A stretch of 64,000 nucleotides of DNA from Desulfovibrio sp. UIB00 (GTDB lineage Bacteria > Desulfobacterota > Desulfovibrionia > Desulfovibrionales > Desulfovibrionaceae). Shown here in pieces: positions 1 to 8,829 of this stretch. The position numbers were made by a program, and so were the translations under genes. How positions within the stretch are numbered: the stretch's first letter is position 1; the number at the start of each line of letters is the position of its first letter. Below the pieces are notes generated by a model. The model was given only the letters and a program-made list of their open reading frames with translations. It was not told the origin of the DNA and searched no databases. The stretch lies in the NCBI RefSeq assembly GCF_022508225.1, contig NZ_JAETXJ010000001.1:310001-374000 (forward strand). Reading direction: 5' to 3'.

Positions 1-2246
1 TAGCCGAGACTTTCGAGAAACACGCGGAAGGTCTCCGCCAGTTCTCGTTCATCATCCACAAAGAGGATGGAGCCTGTGCCTGCGGGCATTTTTTGCGGCC
101 CGGTCTTGGCTGGCTGGGCGTACTTTTGCTCACGCGCTGCGGGAATGTACACCCGGAACACAGAGCCGCGCCGCGCCTCGCTGGAAACCTGCACGCAGCC
201 GCCCCAGGCCTTGACGATGCCCTGCACCACAGCCAGCCCCAGCCCCGTACCCTTTCCCGGCGTTTTGGTGGTAAAGAAGGGATCAAAAATGCGCTCGAGC
301 ACTTCTTTGCTCATGCCGCAGCCCGTGTCTGAAACGGTGAGGCACAAAAAACCGCGTTCGGATATTTTTGCGGCGCAGGGGGCTTCATTCGCCGTTTCTA
401 TGCCGATGGTCAGCACGCCGCCGCTGGTTTCCATGGCCTGGGCGGCATTGGTGCACAGGTTCATGAGCACCTGGTGCAACTGCGTGGGATCAGCTAGCAC
501 CGGAGGCTCCGGGTCGCCGATGCTGTAGTGGATGGAGATGGGCGCAGGCAAGGACGTTTGCAGGAACTTTGCGGTTTCCTTGATAATATGGCTGACGTGT
601 ACGAGCTGCACTTCCTGATTGCTGCGTTTGGTAAAGCTGAGAATCTGGCTCACAAGGTCGCGGCCCCGGTAGGCTGCGGCAAGAATGGCCTTGGTCTTGG
701 ATTCCAGCGTTGCATCGCCCTCCAGATGGAACAGTTCGATCATTTCGCCATTGGCAATGATGACGCCCAACAGGTTGTTGAAGTCGTGGGCAATGCCGCC
801 TGCCAGAGTGCCAAGGGCCTCCATGCGCTGCACTCGCTGCAATTGCAGCTCTTTGTCGTGCAGGGAGATTTCTGCACGCTTGCGTTGCAGGGCTTCTTCA
901 AAGGCAAAAAGTACCTGCGTCAGCCCGAGTATTTCCGTTGGGGTGTAATCCTTGCGGCGGCGTATTACCGTGATGCAGCGCAGAACAGCGGCGTCCTTTT
1001 GCTGCAAGGGCACGATCACCATGTGCAGGCCTTCGCTGGCAAGATGCGCGCGGGCAACATTGCCGGAGCGCAGTTCGCTGAGCTGGGCTTCCCCAAGCTG
1101 GATGGCGTCGCGCCCGCTGGTGTTTTTACCGTCCGGCTCGCCATCTTCGGGATAGACCGTCAGCAGGTGGTTGAGCGTGCCCTGGGGCTGCAACTGGGCC
1201 AGGGTGGCGTGTTCGCTGCCGGACATGACGCGGGCCTCCATGAGGCAGCGCAGCATAACCTCCTGCTCCGTATGGCAATCCAGCGACCCCAGCAGCACGG
1301 TGTTGATGGAGCGCAGGGTAAGGGTGCGCTGGTTGACCTGCCGCTTGAGGCTGCGGTTCCAGAACAGCACCAGCACAATGCTGCCAAACACAAGGCCAAA
1401 TACGGCAAACACGCCCATCCAGAACGTGCGGCTCGCCCAGAAGGGGCGGTATTGAAGGGAAAGCCATTCCTCTTCAATAACCTGCCGTTCGTGGGGAAGA
1501 ATCAGGGCAAGCCCCTTGCGTACGATGCTGCCGAGCATGGGCTCATCCTTGCGGGATGCTATGCGCAGATCTATGGAATAATTGGTAATGCCAGCTATGC
1601 GCAGGTTGCTGATGCGGGCATTGGCAATGTAGTGAGAGGCAAGGGCCATGTCGCAGATGAGGGCGTCCACATCGCCCACGGCCAGCGCGCGCAGGCCGCC
1701 GATATAGCCGCCGGTAACGGGAAGGATGGTGCGGCTCGTGCCGCTGTAATGCTCGTTGAGATATTTGGTGAAATGGTCGGAAACAGTCACGCCGATGCGC
1801 ATGTCCACCAGTTTGTCCAGGGTGAGGTCGTCCGCGTATTCCTTACGGGATATGATGGCTGCGGGCACGCTGATGTAGGGCTGGGTGAAATCCAGATACT
1901 CCTGAAGCTCGGGGGTCATCTCCAGAGCCGCCACCATATCGACCTTGTGCGATTCAAGCGCCTTGAGCGCTTCTTCCCGGTTGCGAAAGCGGACAGGCAC
2001 GAATTTCAGCCCGGTCTTTTCCGTAATAAGCCGGATGTAGTCTGCGCTCAGCCCCTGATAATGCCCGTTCATGTCGTAAATTTCGTAGGGGGGATAGTGC
2101 AGGCTTACGCCCACGCGCACGCCGTCCGGGTGTTCCTTGATCCAGCGGCGTTCTTCCATTGTGAGCGGCGTGTGTTCTGGCAGGAGCGAGCAGGCGGCGG
2201 TAAAAAGCAGCGCCAGTGCGCACAGTATGTGGGCTGTATATTTCAT
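1..2246 (-). CDS. Hybrid sensor histidine kinase with periplasmic solute-binding domain (3' end beyond window)
   Basis: A reading frame open from the ATG at 2246 to the window edge gives about 748 residues. In order: an N-terminal hydrophobic signal (residues 1-19, ending in TAAC, possibly a lipobox), a bacterial type-3 extracellular solute-binding domain (about 35-255, with GVSLHYPPYE and the DMVAALEMTPE segment), one membrane helix (about 270-295), a GAF-like region (about 305-460), a HisKA dimerisation box with the phosphoacceptor His near 487 (GGIAHDFNNLL), and a HATPase domain with N box (LCTNAAQAM), DTGCGM and GKGTGLGL motifs. A receiver domain begins near 726 (LFVDDE) and is cut by the edge. 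It probably senses an amino acid or similar small ligand outside the membrane and signals by phosphorelay. The exact ligand and partner are unknown. It is divergent from the membrane operon at 2609. Confidence 0.9.
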   Translation of the reverse strand, partial: MKYTAHILCALALLFTAACSLLPEHTPLTMEERRWIKEHPDGVRVGVSLHYPPYEIYDMNGHYQGLSADYIRLITEKTGLKFVPVRFRNREEALKALESHKVDMVAALEMTPELQEYLDFTQPYISVPAAIISRKEYADDLTLDKLVDMRIGVTVSDHFTKYLNEHYSGTSRTILPVTGGYIGGLRALAVGDVDALICDMALASHYIANARISNLRIAGITNYSIDLRIASRKDEPMLGSIVRKGLALILPHERQVIEEEWLSLQYRPFWASRTFWMGVFAVFGLVFGSIVLVLFWNRSLKRQVNQRTLTLRSINTVLLGSLDCHTEQEVMLRCLMEARVMSGSEHATLAQLQPQGTLNHLLTVYPEDGEPDGKNTSGRDAIQLGEAQLSELRSGNVARAHLASEGLHMVIVPLQQKDAAVLRCITVIRRRKDYTPTEILGLTQVLFAFEEALQRKRAEISLHDKELQLQRVQRMEALGTLAGGIAHDFNNLLGVIIANGEMIELFHLEGDATLESKTKAILAAAYRGRDLVSQILSFTKRSNQEVQLVHVSHIIKETAKFLQTSLPAPISIHYSIGDPEPPVLADPTQLHQVLMNLCTNAAQAMETSGGVLTIGIETANEAPCAAKISERGFLCLTVSDTGCGMSKEVLERIFDPFFTTKTPGKGTGLGLAVVQGIVKAWGGCVQVSSEARRGSVFRVYIPAAREQKYAQPAKTGPQKMPAGTGSILFVDDERELAETFRVFLESLG

Positions 2247-2608
2247 GAATTGGTGCCGCGTTGGGGCCAATAGAGTGGTTTACAAAAACGGTTTTACGCT
2301 GCGCAAGGGCAGGGCGCATGGCCTGCCCGCGCACTCGCGCTGTCTCAAGCTCCCAAGATTGGTACAGCTTGCGCTGAAAGGCAACCGTATAAAACCCGTT
2401 CACTATGATTTGTTGCCCGCGCCTGGGTGCCGCCGCTGAGCATGCGCGCTGCTTTACCTGCTGCCGCACGTGGCGGCAGAGTTGTATATCTCGCTATAAT
2501 TACAGAGATATATTCCTGTTCTCCGTCAGAGGGTGTTTTGTTATGCTGGCATTACGCTGATAACCGTCATTGCTTTTCAAGCCCCTGCGCACTGTTAGGA
2601 AGCCGCCC
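2247..2608. promoter_or_regulatory. Divergent intergenic region with inverted repeats
   Basis: This 362-base stretch separates the sensor kinase from the DUF2157 operon and holds no convincing gene. It contains a GC-rich perfect 7-base stem (CTGCCGC/GCGGCAG, 2461-2479) and, just downstream, an AT-rich inverted repeat TATATCTC-N12-GAGATATA (2485-2512). The second looks like a two-fold operator, but no partner protein can be named. The ribosome binding site TTAGGAAG for the next gene lies at 2595-2602. Confidence 0.4.
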
Positions 2609-4990
2609 ATGAGTGAATTTGAAAATTCTGATCCTTCTGCAACGCCCAGTCATGCGCCAAATATTGCGCCAGACCTCGCCCCCGGTGGCGGAGTGTTGCC
2701 GCCGCTGACCAAGACCTCGCTCAACACCCTGTGCGATGCCGGGGTAATCAGCACTGTAGCATGGCAGCGGGCCGTGGAATTTTGCGGTTTCAGGCCGGAC
2801 GGCAAGGCTTGGCTCGCCTACTGGCGGCAGATGTTTTTGCTGGGCGGGGCGCTGTTTTTTCTGGCGGGCGTGATCTGCTTCATTGCCTGGAACTGGGGAG
2901 CCATGACGCCCTTTGCGCGCATGGCGCTCACGGGTGCGCTGGTGACCGGGAGCGGCCTTGGGCCTGTGCTGCTGGGGCCGGATACGCGGCTGGGGCAGGT
3001 TTTGCTGCTGGCCTGCGGCATTGCAATGGGGCCGATGCTGGCGGTGTTTGGGCAGACCTACCAGACAGGGGCCGAGTTGTGGGAGCTGTTTCGGGTATGG
3101 ACGGCGCTGCTGGTGCTGCTTGCGCTGGCGGGCAGGCAGGCCGGGTTGTGGTTTGCCGCGTGGATTTCGGCCAATATTTTTGCGGCGCTCTGGCTTGGGC
3201 GTAGCCTTTCATCGCCTCTTGATGCCTTGGGGCAGTTTTTTATGGTGCCGGAGTGGCTTGTTGCCATTGCCTGCGTCATTGCGTGCTGGGAGTGGATGGC
3301 CCGCAGGGCGGCAACCAGACTGCAACAGAATCTGGATGATGGCCCAGATAATGCCCCAGGCCAGAGCAAAGGCCAGAATGAAAGCCAAAGTAAAAACAAG
3401 GCCCATGCGCAGGCGTGGCTCTGCTCGCGCTGGATGCCCAGACTGCTCTTTTTTGACATGGTTTCCCGCACCACGTTTTTTTTGATTGCCACTATTTTTG
3501 ACCTGTATTTCAGGGATGGGCAGATGCTCTGGCTTTCGCCCAATTTTGTTGTAGGTTTTGCCCTGGTCACGGCGGGTTTTTCGTGGTGGTGGTATCGCAC
3601 CCGGCAACCCGACCTTTTTATGCTTGCGACCCTTCTGGCAGCGGGCGCGGCAGTGTTGCTTTCCATTCTGGCGGAAGCGGAGCTGTTTTTCAGCGCCGGA
3701 AGCATGGCAACCTTTTTGCTGTGGGGTTTGCTTGTCACCGGCGTGACTGCGGGGCTGGCAAAGATACTGCTGCACCTGCAGCGCAGCATGATAACGGCCC
3801 CCCGGCATGAGGCCGAAGCAGTGGCTATTTCCCCTTCAATCCTTGCCCGCGCCGCTGCCGGGAATAACTGGCAAACGCTGTGGGCGCACTTGCAGGCGGG
3901 CGATTTTGTGCCGCTCAATCAGCCCTTGTCTGACGCATTGGGCAGGCTGGGGGCGCAACCCTCCCCCTGGTATGTCAGGGGCATGCTGGCCTTTGGCGGA
4001 TGGGTGGCGGCGGTTTTCTTCATCGCCTTTTTTGGATTTTTGCTTTTTGAGAGTCTGGGGATCAGCTCCAATGAGGAACTGACCGTTTTTGCGGCATCTG
4101 TGCCGGTGCTGCTTATGGGGCGGGTGCTGCTGGCAAGGCAGCAGTTGTTTGCCCGGCACTTTGGCTTTGCCTTGACCCTTGCGGGCACTGCCGGGGTTGG
4201 CATTGCCCTGTGCATGAGCATCAACCCCGAAGGCTTGGCCTGCTTCGCGTTGGCAGCGGCGTTTACTGTTCTCAGTATTTTCATGCGCAATGCTGGTTAC
4301 TCGGGAATTATGGCTGTGGTGATTGGCAACTCTGTGGCGCTGGGGATTGCGTTCTCTTACGGGTATGCGCGCAATGGTTTTGCCGCCTCCGAAATAGGCG
4401 GCGCGGTGGAGCTGTTTTCGCTGTGGTGGGCGCTGGTTTGCGCGGGGCTGGCCTGCTATTGCCTGCGTGAACACATGTGGCGCGGCACGGCGCGTGGCAA
4501 AGTGGCGGAAGGGTGGTTTTACGGCTTTTACGCTTCCGTGCTGATTTTTGAGATGTTCACCCTTGCTCCGGCGTACAGCCTCGCCAGCGATATGGGTTTG
4601 CCCGGTCTGGCTACGGGATATTTGGGGCTTGCCCCGGCTCTGGCTGTGGCCGCGCTGGCATACTGGTTAGGCAAAGGGGCGGGCAGGACTGCCCGGCTGC
4701 TCACAATGGCGGGCATGCCCCTTGTGTTTGCGGTGTCGTGGTATCTGCCGGGGGCGGGGCTGGCCCTTTTGGGGCTAACGCTGGCAAGGCGGATGGGCAG
4801 CGTGGTTATGCAGGGCTTTGTGCTGGCGTATCTCTTCGCCTACATGGTTTTTTATTACTACAGTCTGGCTGTGCCGTTTTCCCAAAAATCCATCTATCTG
4901 ATGGCAACAGGCCTTGGCTTGCTGGTACTGGCCCTGATTCTGCGGCTATGGCAGGCAAAAGCTGCGGCGCGGGAGGCAGCACATGCGTAA
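2609..4990 (+). CDS. DUF2157/DUF4401 multi-pass membrane protein
   Basis: A 793-residue integral membrane protein. The ATG at 2609 follows TTAGGAAG at a good distance; an upstream in-frame TTG (2570) has no such site. A proline- and alanine-rich head of about 35 residues is followed by a DUF2157 domain (about 40-190, starting LTKTSLNTLCDAGVIS) and many hydrophobic helices. The C-terminal half (about 450-780) matches the DUF4401 type. A charged Asn/Gln/Lys-rich linker sits near 250-275. The gene overlaps the next one by 8 bases, and the DUF2157/DUF4401 plus GDYXXLXY pair is a recurring combination in bacteria. The biochemical role is not known. Family assignment is from memory of domain patterns. 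Confidence 0.8.
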   Translation: MSEFENSDPSATPSHAPNIAPDLAPGGGVLPPLTKTSLNTLCDAGVISTVAWQRAVEFCGFRPDGKAWLAYWRQMFLLGGALFFLAGVICFIAWNWGAMTPFARMALTGALVTGSGLGPVLLGPDTRLGQVLLLACGIAMGPMLAVFGQTYQTGAELWELFRVWTALLVLLALAGRQAGLWFAAWISANIFAALWLGRSLSSPLDALGQFFMVPEWLVAIACVIACWEWMARRAATRLQQNLDDGPDNAPGQSKGQNESQSKNKAHAQAWLCSRWMPRLLFFDMVSRTTFFLIATIFDLYFRDGQMLWLSPNFVVGFALVTAGFSWWWYRTRQPDLFMLATLLAAGAAVLLSILAEAELFFSAGSMATFLLWGLLVTGVTAGLAKILLHLQRSMITAPRHEAEAVAISPSILARAAAGNNWQTLWAHLQAGDFVPLNQPLSDALGRLGAQPSPWYVRGMLAFGGWVAAVFFIAFFGFLLFESLGISSNEELTVFAASVPVLLMGRVLLARQQLFARHFGFALTLAGTAGVGIALCMSINPEGLACFALAAAFTVLSIFMRNAGYSGIMAVVIGNSVALGIAFSYGYARNGFAASEIGGAVELFSLWWALVCAGLACYCLREHMWRGTARGKVAEGWFYGFYASVLIFEMFTLAPAYSLASDMGLPGLATGYLGLAPALAVAALAYWLGKGAGRTARLLTMAGMPLVFAVSWYLPGAGLALLGLTLARRMGSVVMQGFVLAYLFAYMVFYYYSLAVPFSQKSIYLMATGLGLLVLALILRLWQAKAAAREAAHA

Positions 4991-5573
4991 GCTCTATATT
5001 CTTGCAGTGCTGGTTTTGTTTTTGGGCGGCTACGCCCTTTCCGTATATCGCTTGGAAACCGTGCTGGCGGAGGGCAAAACAATCCTGCTGCCCCTTGCCC
5101 CGGTTGACCCGCGCGCGCCGCTCATGGGCGACTACATGGCCCTGCGCTATGTGGTGAACAACGATATTCGTAATGCACTGCGAAGGCAGAGCGCCGCACA
5201 GAGCGCGGGCCAAAAGGCTGCTCAAATGAATGCGGAAAACGGCGGAGGCACGGATGGCAGTGCCAGTTCCCCCACAGCGAGCGCAAACAGCCGCAATATA
5301 GATGATGAAAGCAGGAACGCGGAAGGCTTTGCCGTGCTGCGCATTACCAATGACCCGGTGCCGCACGCGGCATCATTTGTGCGGCTGGACGATGGTAGCC
5401 CCCTGCAAGCTGATGAATTTTTGCTGGCCTACAGGCTGCGCGGCTACGAAGTGCTCACCGCCGCCACGGCCTTCTATTTTCAGGAAGGAACCGCCCACCA
5501 GTACGCTGGCGCAAAGTTTGGGGTATTTAAGCTCGCGCCAGACGGCAAGACCCTGCTTGTGGGGTTGATGTGA
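4983..5573 (+). CDS. GDYXXLXY-domain membrane-anchored protein
   Basis: A 196-residue protein with one N-terminal membrane helix (residues 4-22) and the family signature GDYMALRY shortly after it, followed by a long Ala/Ser/Asn-rich insert (about 70-110) and a conserved-looking C-terminal part. The ATG lies inside the end of the upstream gene (8-base overlap), so the two are probably co-translated. The insert is low complexity and may be a strain-specific expansion. Function is unknown; the family normally travels with DUF2157/DUF4401 proteins, as here. Confidence 0.8.
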   Translation: MRKLYILAVLVLFLGGYALSVYRLETVLAEGKTILLPLAPVDPRAPLMGDYMALRYVVNNDIRNALRRQSAAQSAGQKAAQMNAENGGGTDGSASSPTASANSRNIDDESRNAEGFAVLRITNDPVPHAASFVRLDDGSPLQADEFLLAYRLRGYEVLTAATAFYFQEGTAHQYAGAKFGVFKLAPDGKTLLVGLM

Positions 5574-5684
5574 GGTGGTGGTGGTGAACATTTTGTTGGT
5601 GATCTGTAACGCGGATAGAGACTTGGAAAATGCCAGCGGAAGCGATAGAAGAGGATAAAATTGTAACGTTGGTGAGGATGCGCC

Positions 5685-7217
5685 ATGGGTAACATAGCCA
5701 AACTATGCGGATTTCCTTTTCTCAATAATGCGGATTACGTATTCCAAGGGCTACTTGCGCATGGTTTTTTTTCAGACAAAATTATTCCAATTTTTACTAG
5801 TGATAATTTTTACAAATTTGTCTTATCTGATGGAGCAACAGATTTCTGTTCTAATAATATAAACACAAAATATGGCTATATATCGCAACGTGCATTAAGC
5901 AATAAATCAAAAATTAGAAAATACTCAATCCCACACCCAAGAGCATATTTTACAATTTGTAAGCATATAAGAGATAATTGGGGTAAAATAAGTGCACTTA
6001 TAAATAGGAGATGGGTCGGAGGTACTTGTAATTTAGGATGTGTACGAAAAATAAACAATTCAAATAAGATATTTGAGATGAATTATGCCTCGAGAACTAA
6101 TTTTGCAGCTTTTGAATATCTTAATATATCAATTGGAAAGCGTTTTTTAGTAGAAACAGATATAGCAAATTTTTTTCCAGGAATATATACACATAGTATT
6201 GCATGGTCAATTGTTGGAAGAAAAAATGCTTTTAGAATGAAGAATAATAAGAAATGGTTTAACACGTTAGATTTTTATATAAGAAATTCTCAGAATGAAG
6301 AAAGTAATGGTATTCATATTGGTCCGCATTCATCAAATTTAATTTCAGATATCCTTCTGTCACAAGTGGATAATGCATTGTTGCAAAAAGGATTTGCATT
6401 TACTAGGTATATTGACGACTATAAATGCTATACAAAAACTAGAGACGAGGCGTCTCTATTTATTGTTACACTTGCAGATTTGCTAAATGAGCTGCGCCTT
6501 GGATTGAATGCGAATAAAACGACAATACGGGAACTCCCGTGTTGTATAAATAATTCTTGGGCAAGAGAGTTGCGTACATATAATTTTAAAAAAAGAAATC
6601 AGCAAAATAGAATATTGATTGATGATGGATCGATTCATGAAATGTCAGATTTTTTTGATTATGCGATATCTTTAGAAATACAGGAAAATAATGCAGCAGT
6701 TTTGAACTATGCAATAAAAATGCTTTTGGGTGCAAAAATGTCCCCAAAAGCGTCACAATATTTTCAAAAAAAAGCCGCGCATCTAATTTTTTTGTTTCCG
6801 TATTTAGCTCCGTTGCTTCCGAGTGTTCTTAAAGATTGTAATGATCATATATTTAATGAATGTATTGAATATATATTTTCAAATTCTCTAATCGCAAAAG
6901 AATGGTCATCAGCATCATATGCATTATTTACGGCCCTAAAATATAAAAAGAAAGTAGATATATTAATAAATTCTATGAATGAAATAATTTCATCTCAAGA
7001 TTGTATTCTTATTATGGCTTTGTATTTATATAGCAAGGAGAACTCTGCACCCACCGGAAATTTGATTGACTTTGCAAAAGAGATCGTCTCCCTGGGGCTT
7101 GATGATGAATACTGGGTTTTTATTTATGAGCTCTTTAAAGAGAAAAAATTGACAAAAGTTAAATCAAATCAAGAATTCGGCGAATTACGAAAGGGAGGAG
7201 TGTCTTTCCTTGTCTAA
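5685..7217 (+). CDS. Standalone reverse transcriptase, Abi/UG (defence-associated) type
   Basis: A 510-residue protein in a stretch of roughly 30% GC, far below its neighbours, with A/T-ending codons, so it was almost certainly acquired. The ATG at 5685 follows GGTGAGG. Reverse transcriptase motifs are clear: motif A TDIANFF (Asp159) running into IYTHSIAW, motif B region NGIHIGPHSS (208-217), and the catalytic YIDD box (242-245). The IYTHS..W and GxxxGPxSS forms are those I associate with abortive-infection and unknown-group (DRT) enzymes. The group II intron PQG motif, a maturase or HNH domain, and the retron NAxxH signature are not seen. Residues from about 330 onward look all-helical and may form the HEAT-like repeat domain of Abi RTs. 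By analogy it may make DNA during phage infection; its subclass and any RNA partner are unresolved. Confidence 0.88.
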   Translation: MGNIAKLCGFPFLNNADYVFQGLLAHGFFSDKIIPIFTSDNFYKFVLSDGATDFCSNNINTKYGYISQRALSNKSKIRKYSIPHPRAYFTICKHIRDNWGKISALINRRWVGGTCNLGCVRKINNSNKIFEMNYASRTNFAAFEYLNISIGKRFLVETDIANFFPGIYTHSIAWSIVGRKNAFRMKNNKKWFNTLDFYIRNSQNEESNGIHIGPHSSNLISDILLSQVDNALLQKGFAFTRYIDDYKCYTKTRDEASLFIVTLADLLNELRLGLNANKTTIRELPCCINNSWARELRTYNFKKRNQQNRILIDDGSIHEMSDFFDYAISLEIQENNAAVLNYAIKMLLGAKMSPKASQYFQKKAAHLIFLFPYLAPLLPSVLKDCNDHIFNECIEYIFSNSLIAKEWSSASYALFTALKYKKKVDILINSMNEIISSQDCILIMALYLYSKENSAPTGNLIDFAKEIVSLGLDDEYWVFIYELFKEKKLTKVKSNQEFGELRKGGVSFLV

Positions 7218-7256
7218 AGTTCGCCAAGTCCTACCGCAGACTCTTACGTGCGAGCA

Positions 7257-7300
7257 ATAAAAAAAGCCCTTACGGCTCGTCTCCGTAAGGGCTTGTATTA
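7257..7300 (-). terminator. Rho-independent terminator of the initiator tRNA
   Basis: A perfect stem GCCCTTACGG/CCGTAAGGGC (7266-7275 and 7283-7292) is followed on the minus strand by a run of seven T residues, directly downstream of the tRNA. It may also stop reverse-transcriptase transcripts from the other side. Confidence 0.85.
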
Positions 7301-7302
7301 TC

Positions 7303-7379
<77 letters not shown>

Positions 7380-7411
7380 ACACGTGCAGCGTTTCTCGCT
7401 GCGAGAACAGA

Positions 7412-7440
7412 TATCTAAGCGCTTGGCCTCTGACTGTCAA
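7412..7440 (-). promoter_or_regulatory. Sigma-70 promoter of tRNA-fMet
   Basis: On the minus strand there is a perfect -35 box TTGACA (7435-7440), a 17-base spacer and a -10 box TAGATA (7412-7417), about 30 bases before the tRNA 5' end. Confidence 0.85.
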
Positions 7441-7791
7441 GGAAATTTATAAATTTTTTTGAAAGAGCGTAATTTAAAAATGATTGTCAGGGCCTGAAAC
7501 CCTTTGTTTGCGCAGTGATATTGCCTTTTACTTCTCAAAAATATTTTTGTTTTGAGTCGCATTTTTCAGTCAGCATAATCTCATTTGCCAGTTGCCGCAG
7601 TAACTGTCGTTCCTTTTTTCCATTCCATTTGCTGAGATTACGCCGGGGCTTGCTGGTCAGCATCCACATCCCCCCTCGCTCAACGCCCCGGCGATTGCAA
7701 ACAGGGCCGCGCGGGGCTAAACTTCGGCTGTCAGCGCCGCCTTGCGTTTTGCAGGGCGACCCGCCGCATCAAATCTTTCGGATGTTTCGCC
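7441..7791. other. Intergenic region upstream of the CNNM gene
   Basis: No supported gene is seen. The part nearest the tRNA promoter (7441-7570) is AT-rich. An inverted pair TAATCTCA (7576-7583) and TGAGATTA (7633-7640) could close a long hairpin of unknown meaning. A weak GGATG ribosome site precedes the next ATG. Confidence 0.3.
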
Positions 7792-8829
7792 ATGCTCACC
7801 CTTGTTCTGGCCGTTGTCATTGCTGTTGCCGTTTCCTTTACCTGTTCGTTGCTTGAGACGGTGCTGTATTCCCTTTCGTGGTCAACCATCGAGCGGCTGC
7901 GCAAGTCCGGCAGCAAGTCCGGCGAGCTGCTGTACGCCCTGCGCACCCAGGTGGACAAACCCATTGCCGCCATCCTTACGCTCAACACCATTGCCAACAC
8001 CGCCGGGGCCACGGTAGCGGGCGCGGCCTTTCTGGCTGTGTACGGGCCGGAATACATGTCGATTTTTGCCGTGGGCTTTACGGTGCTGATTCTGACAATG
8101 GGCGAAATCCTGCCCAAGAATCTGGGCGTGACCAAGGCGGAGCCGCTCGGCGTAATGCTCGCCCGCCCGCTTGCCATCATGGTCAAGCTCATGTCGCCCC
8201 TGCTGTGGGTTACGAGCATGATAACCCGCCTTGTGTCCCCGCCGCCTGCTGGCCCGGTCATTTCTGAGGACGACATCCGCGCCGTCACCAGCCTTTCGCG
8301 TCAGGCGGGGCGCATCAAGCCCTATGAAGAAGCCTTTATCCGCAATGTGCTGGCGCTGGATCAAAAGCGCGTGCGCGAGATCATGACCCCCCGCACGGTG
8401 GTTTTTGAACTGCCGGACGACCTCACCGTGGAGCAGGCCTACACAGATCAGCGCACCTGGCATTTCAGCCGCATACCCGTGTACGGCGACAATAACGAAG
8501 ACATCGTGGGCGTGGTGGAGCGCCGCACCCTGGGCCGCTGCATCAACGAGGGCCGCAAGGATGTGACCCTCAGCAAGATTATGCGCCCGGCGCACTTTAT
8601 CCTTGAAAACCAGACGCTTGACGTGCTGCTGCACGATCTGCTCAAGGCCCGCGTGCATCTTTTTGTGGTGCTGGATGAATACGGTGGGCTTGCTGGCGTG
8701 GTGTCGCTGGAAGACGTGCTGGAAGAAATCCTCGGCAGCGAAATTGTGGACGAAAGCGATAATGTGGATGATCTGCGCGCGCTTGCGCGTCAACGGCGGC
8801 GCGAACTGAGCGTGAACCGACAGGGCTGA
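7792..8829 (+). CDS. CNNM/CBS-pair membrane protein (hemolysin-C/CorC-like family)
   Basis: A 345-residue protein. The first 150 residues form the CNNM (DUF21) membrane domain, with the conserved Asn-rich helix LTLNTIANTAGAT and GEILPKNLG. A linker with the family motif MTPRTVV leads into two CBS domains (about 200-320), ending in the typical VVSLEDVLEEILGSEIVDE. Family members are linked to Mg2+ or Co2+ handling, and the CBS pair usually binds an adenine nucleotide. The short C-terminus ends in an Arg-rich tail with no CorC_HlyC domain, shorter than full hemolysin-like members. It has no obvious operon partner. Confidence 0.88.
   Translation: MLTLVLAVVIAVAVSFTCSLLETVLYSLSWSTIERLRKSGSKSGELLYALRTQVDKPIAAILTLNTIANTAGATVAGAAFLAVYGPEYMSIFAVGFTVLILTMGEILPKNLGVTKAEPLGVMLARPLAIMVKLMSPLLWVTSMITRLVSPPPAGPVISEDDIRAVTSLSRQAGRIKPYEEAFIRNVLALDQKRVREIMTPRTVVFELPDDLTVEQAYTDQRTWHFSRIPVYGDNNEDIVGVVERRTLGRCINEGRKDVTLSKIMRPAHFILENQTLDVLLHDLLKARVHLFVVLDEYGGLAGVVSLEDVLEEILGSEIVDESDNVDDLRALARQRRRELSVNRQG

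Noticed and set aside
528..2273. Long open frame on the plus strand opposite the sensor kinase
   Set aside because: The minus strand encodes clear solute-binding, HisKA and HATPase motifs with a start and signal peptide; the plus frame has no recognisable domain and reflects high GC at third positions.
5574..7300. Retron or diversity-generating element around the reverse transcriptase
   Set aside because: No msr/msd-like inverted repeats, no NAxxH signature, no template/variable repeat pair and no accessory gene are visible next to the enzyme.
5574..7300. Group II intron
   Set aside because: The protein lacks the PQG-type motif, maturase and endonuclease domains, and no domain V-like hairpin was found downstream.
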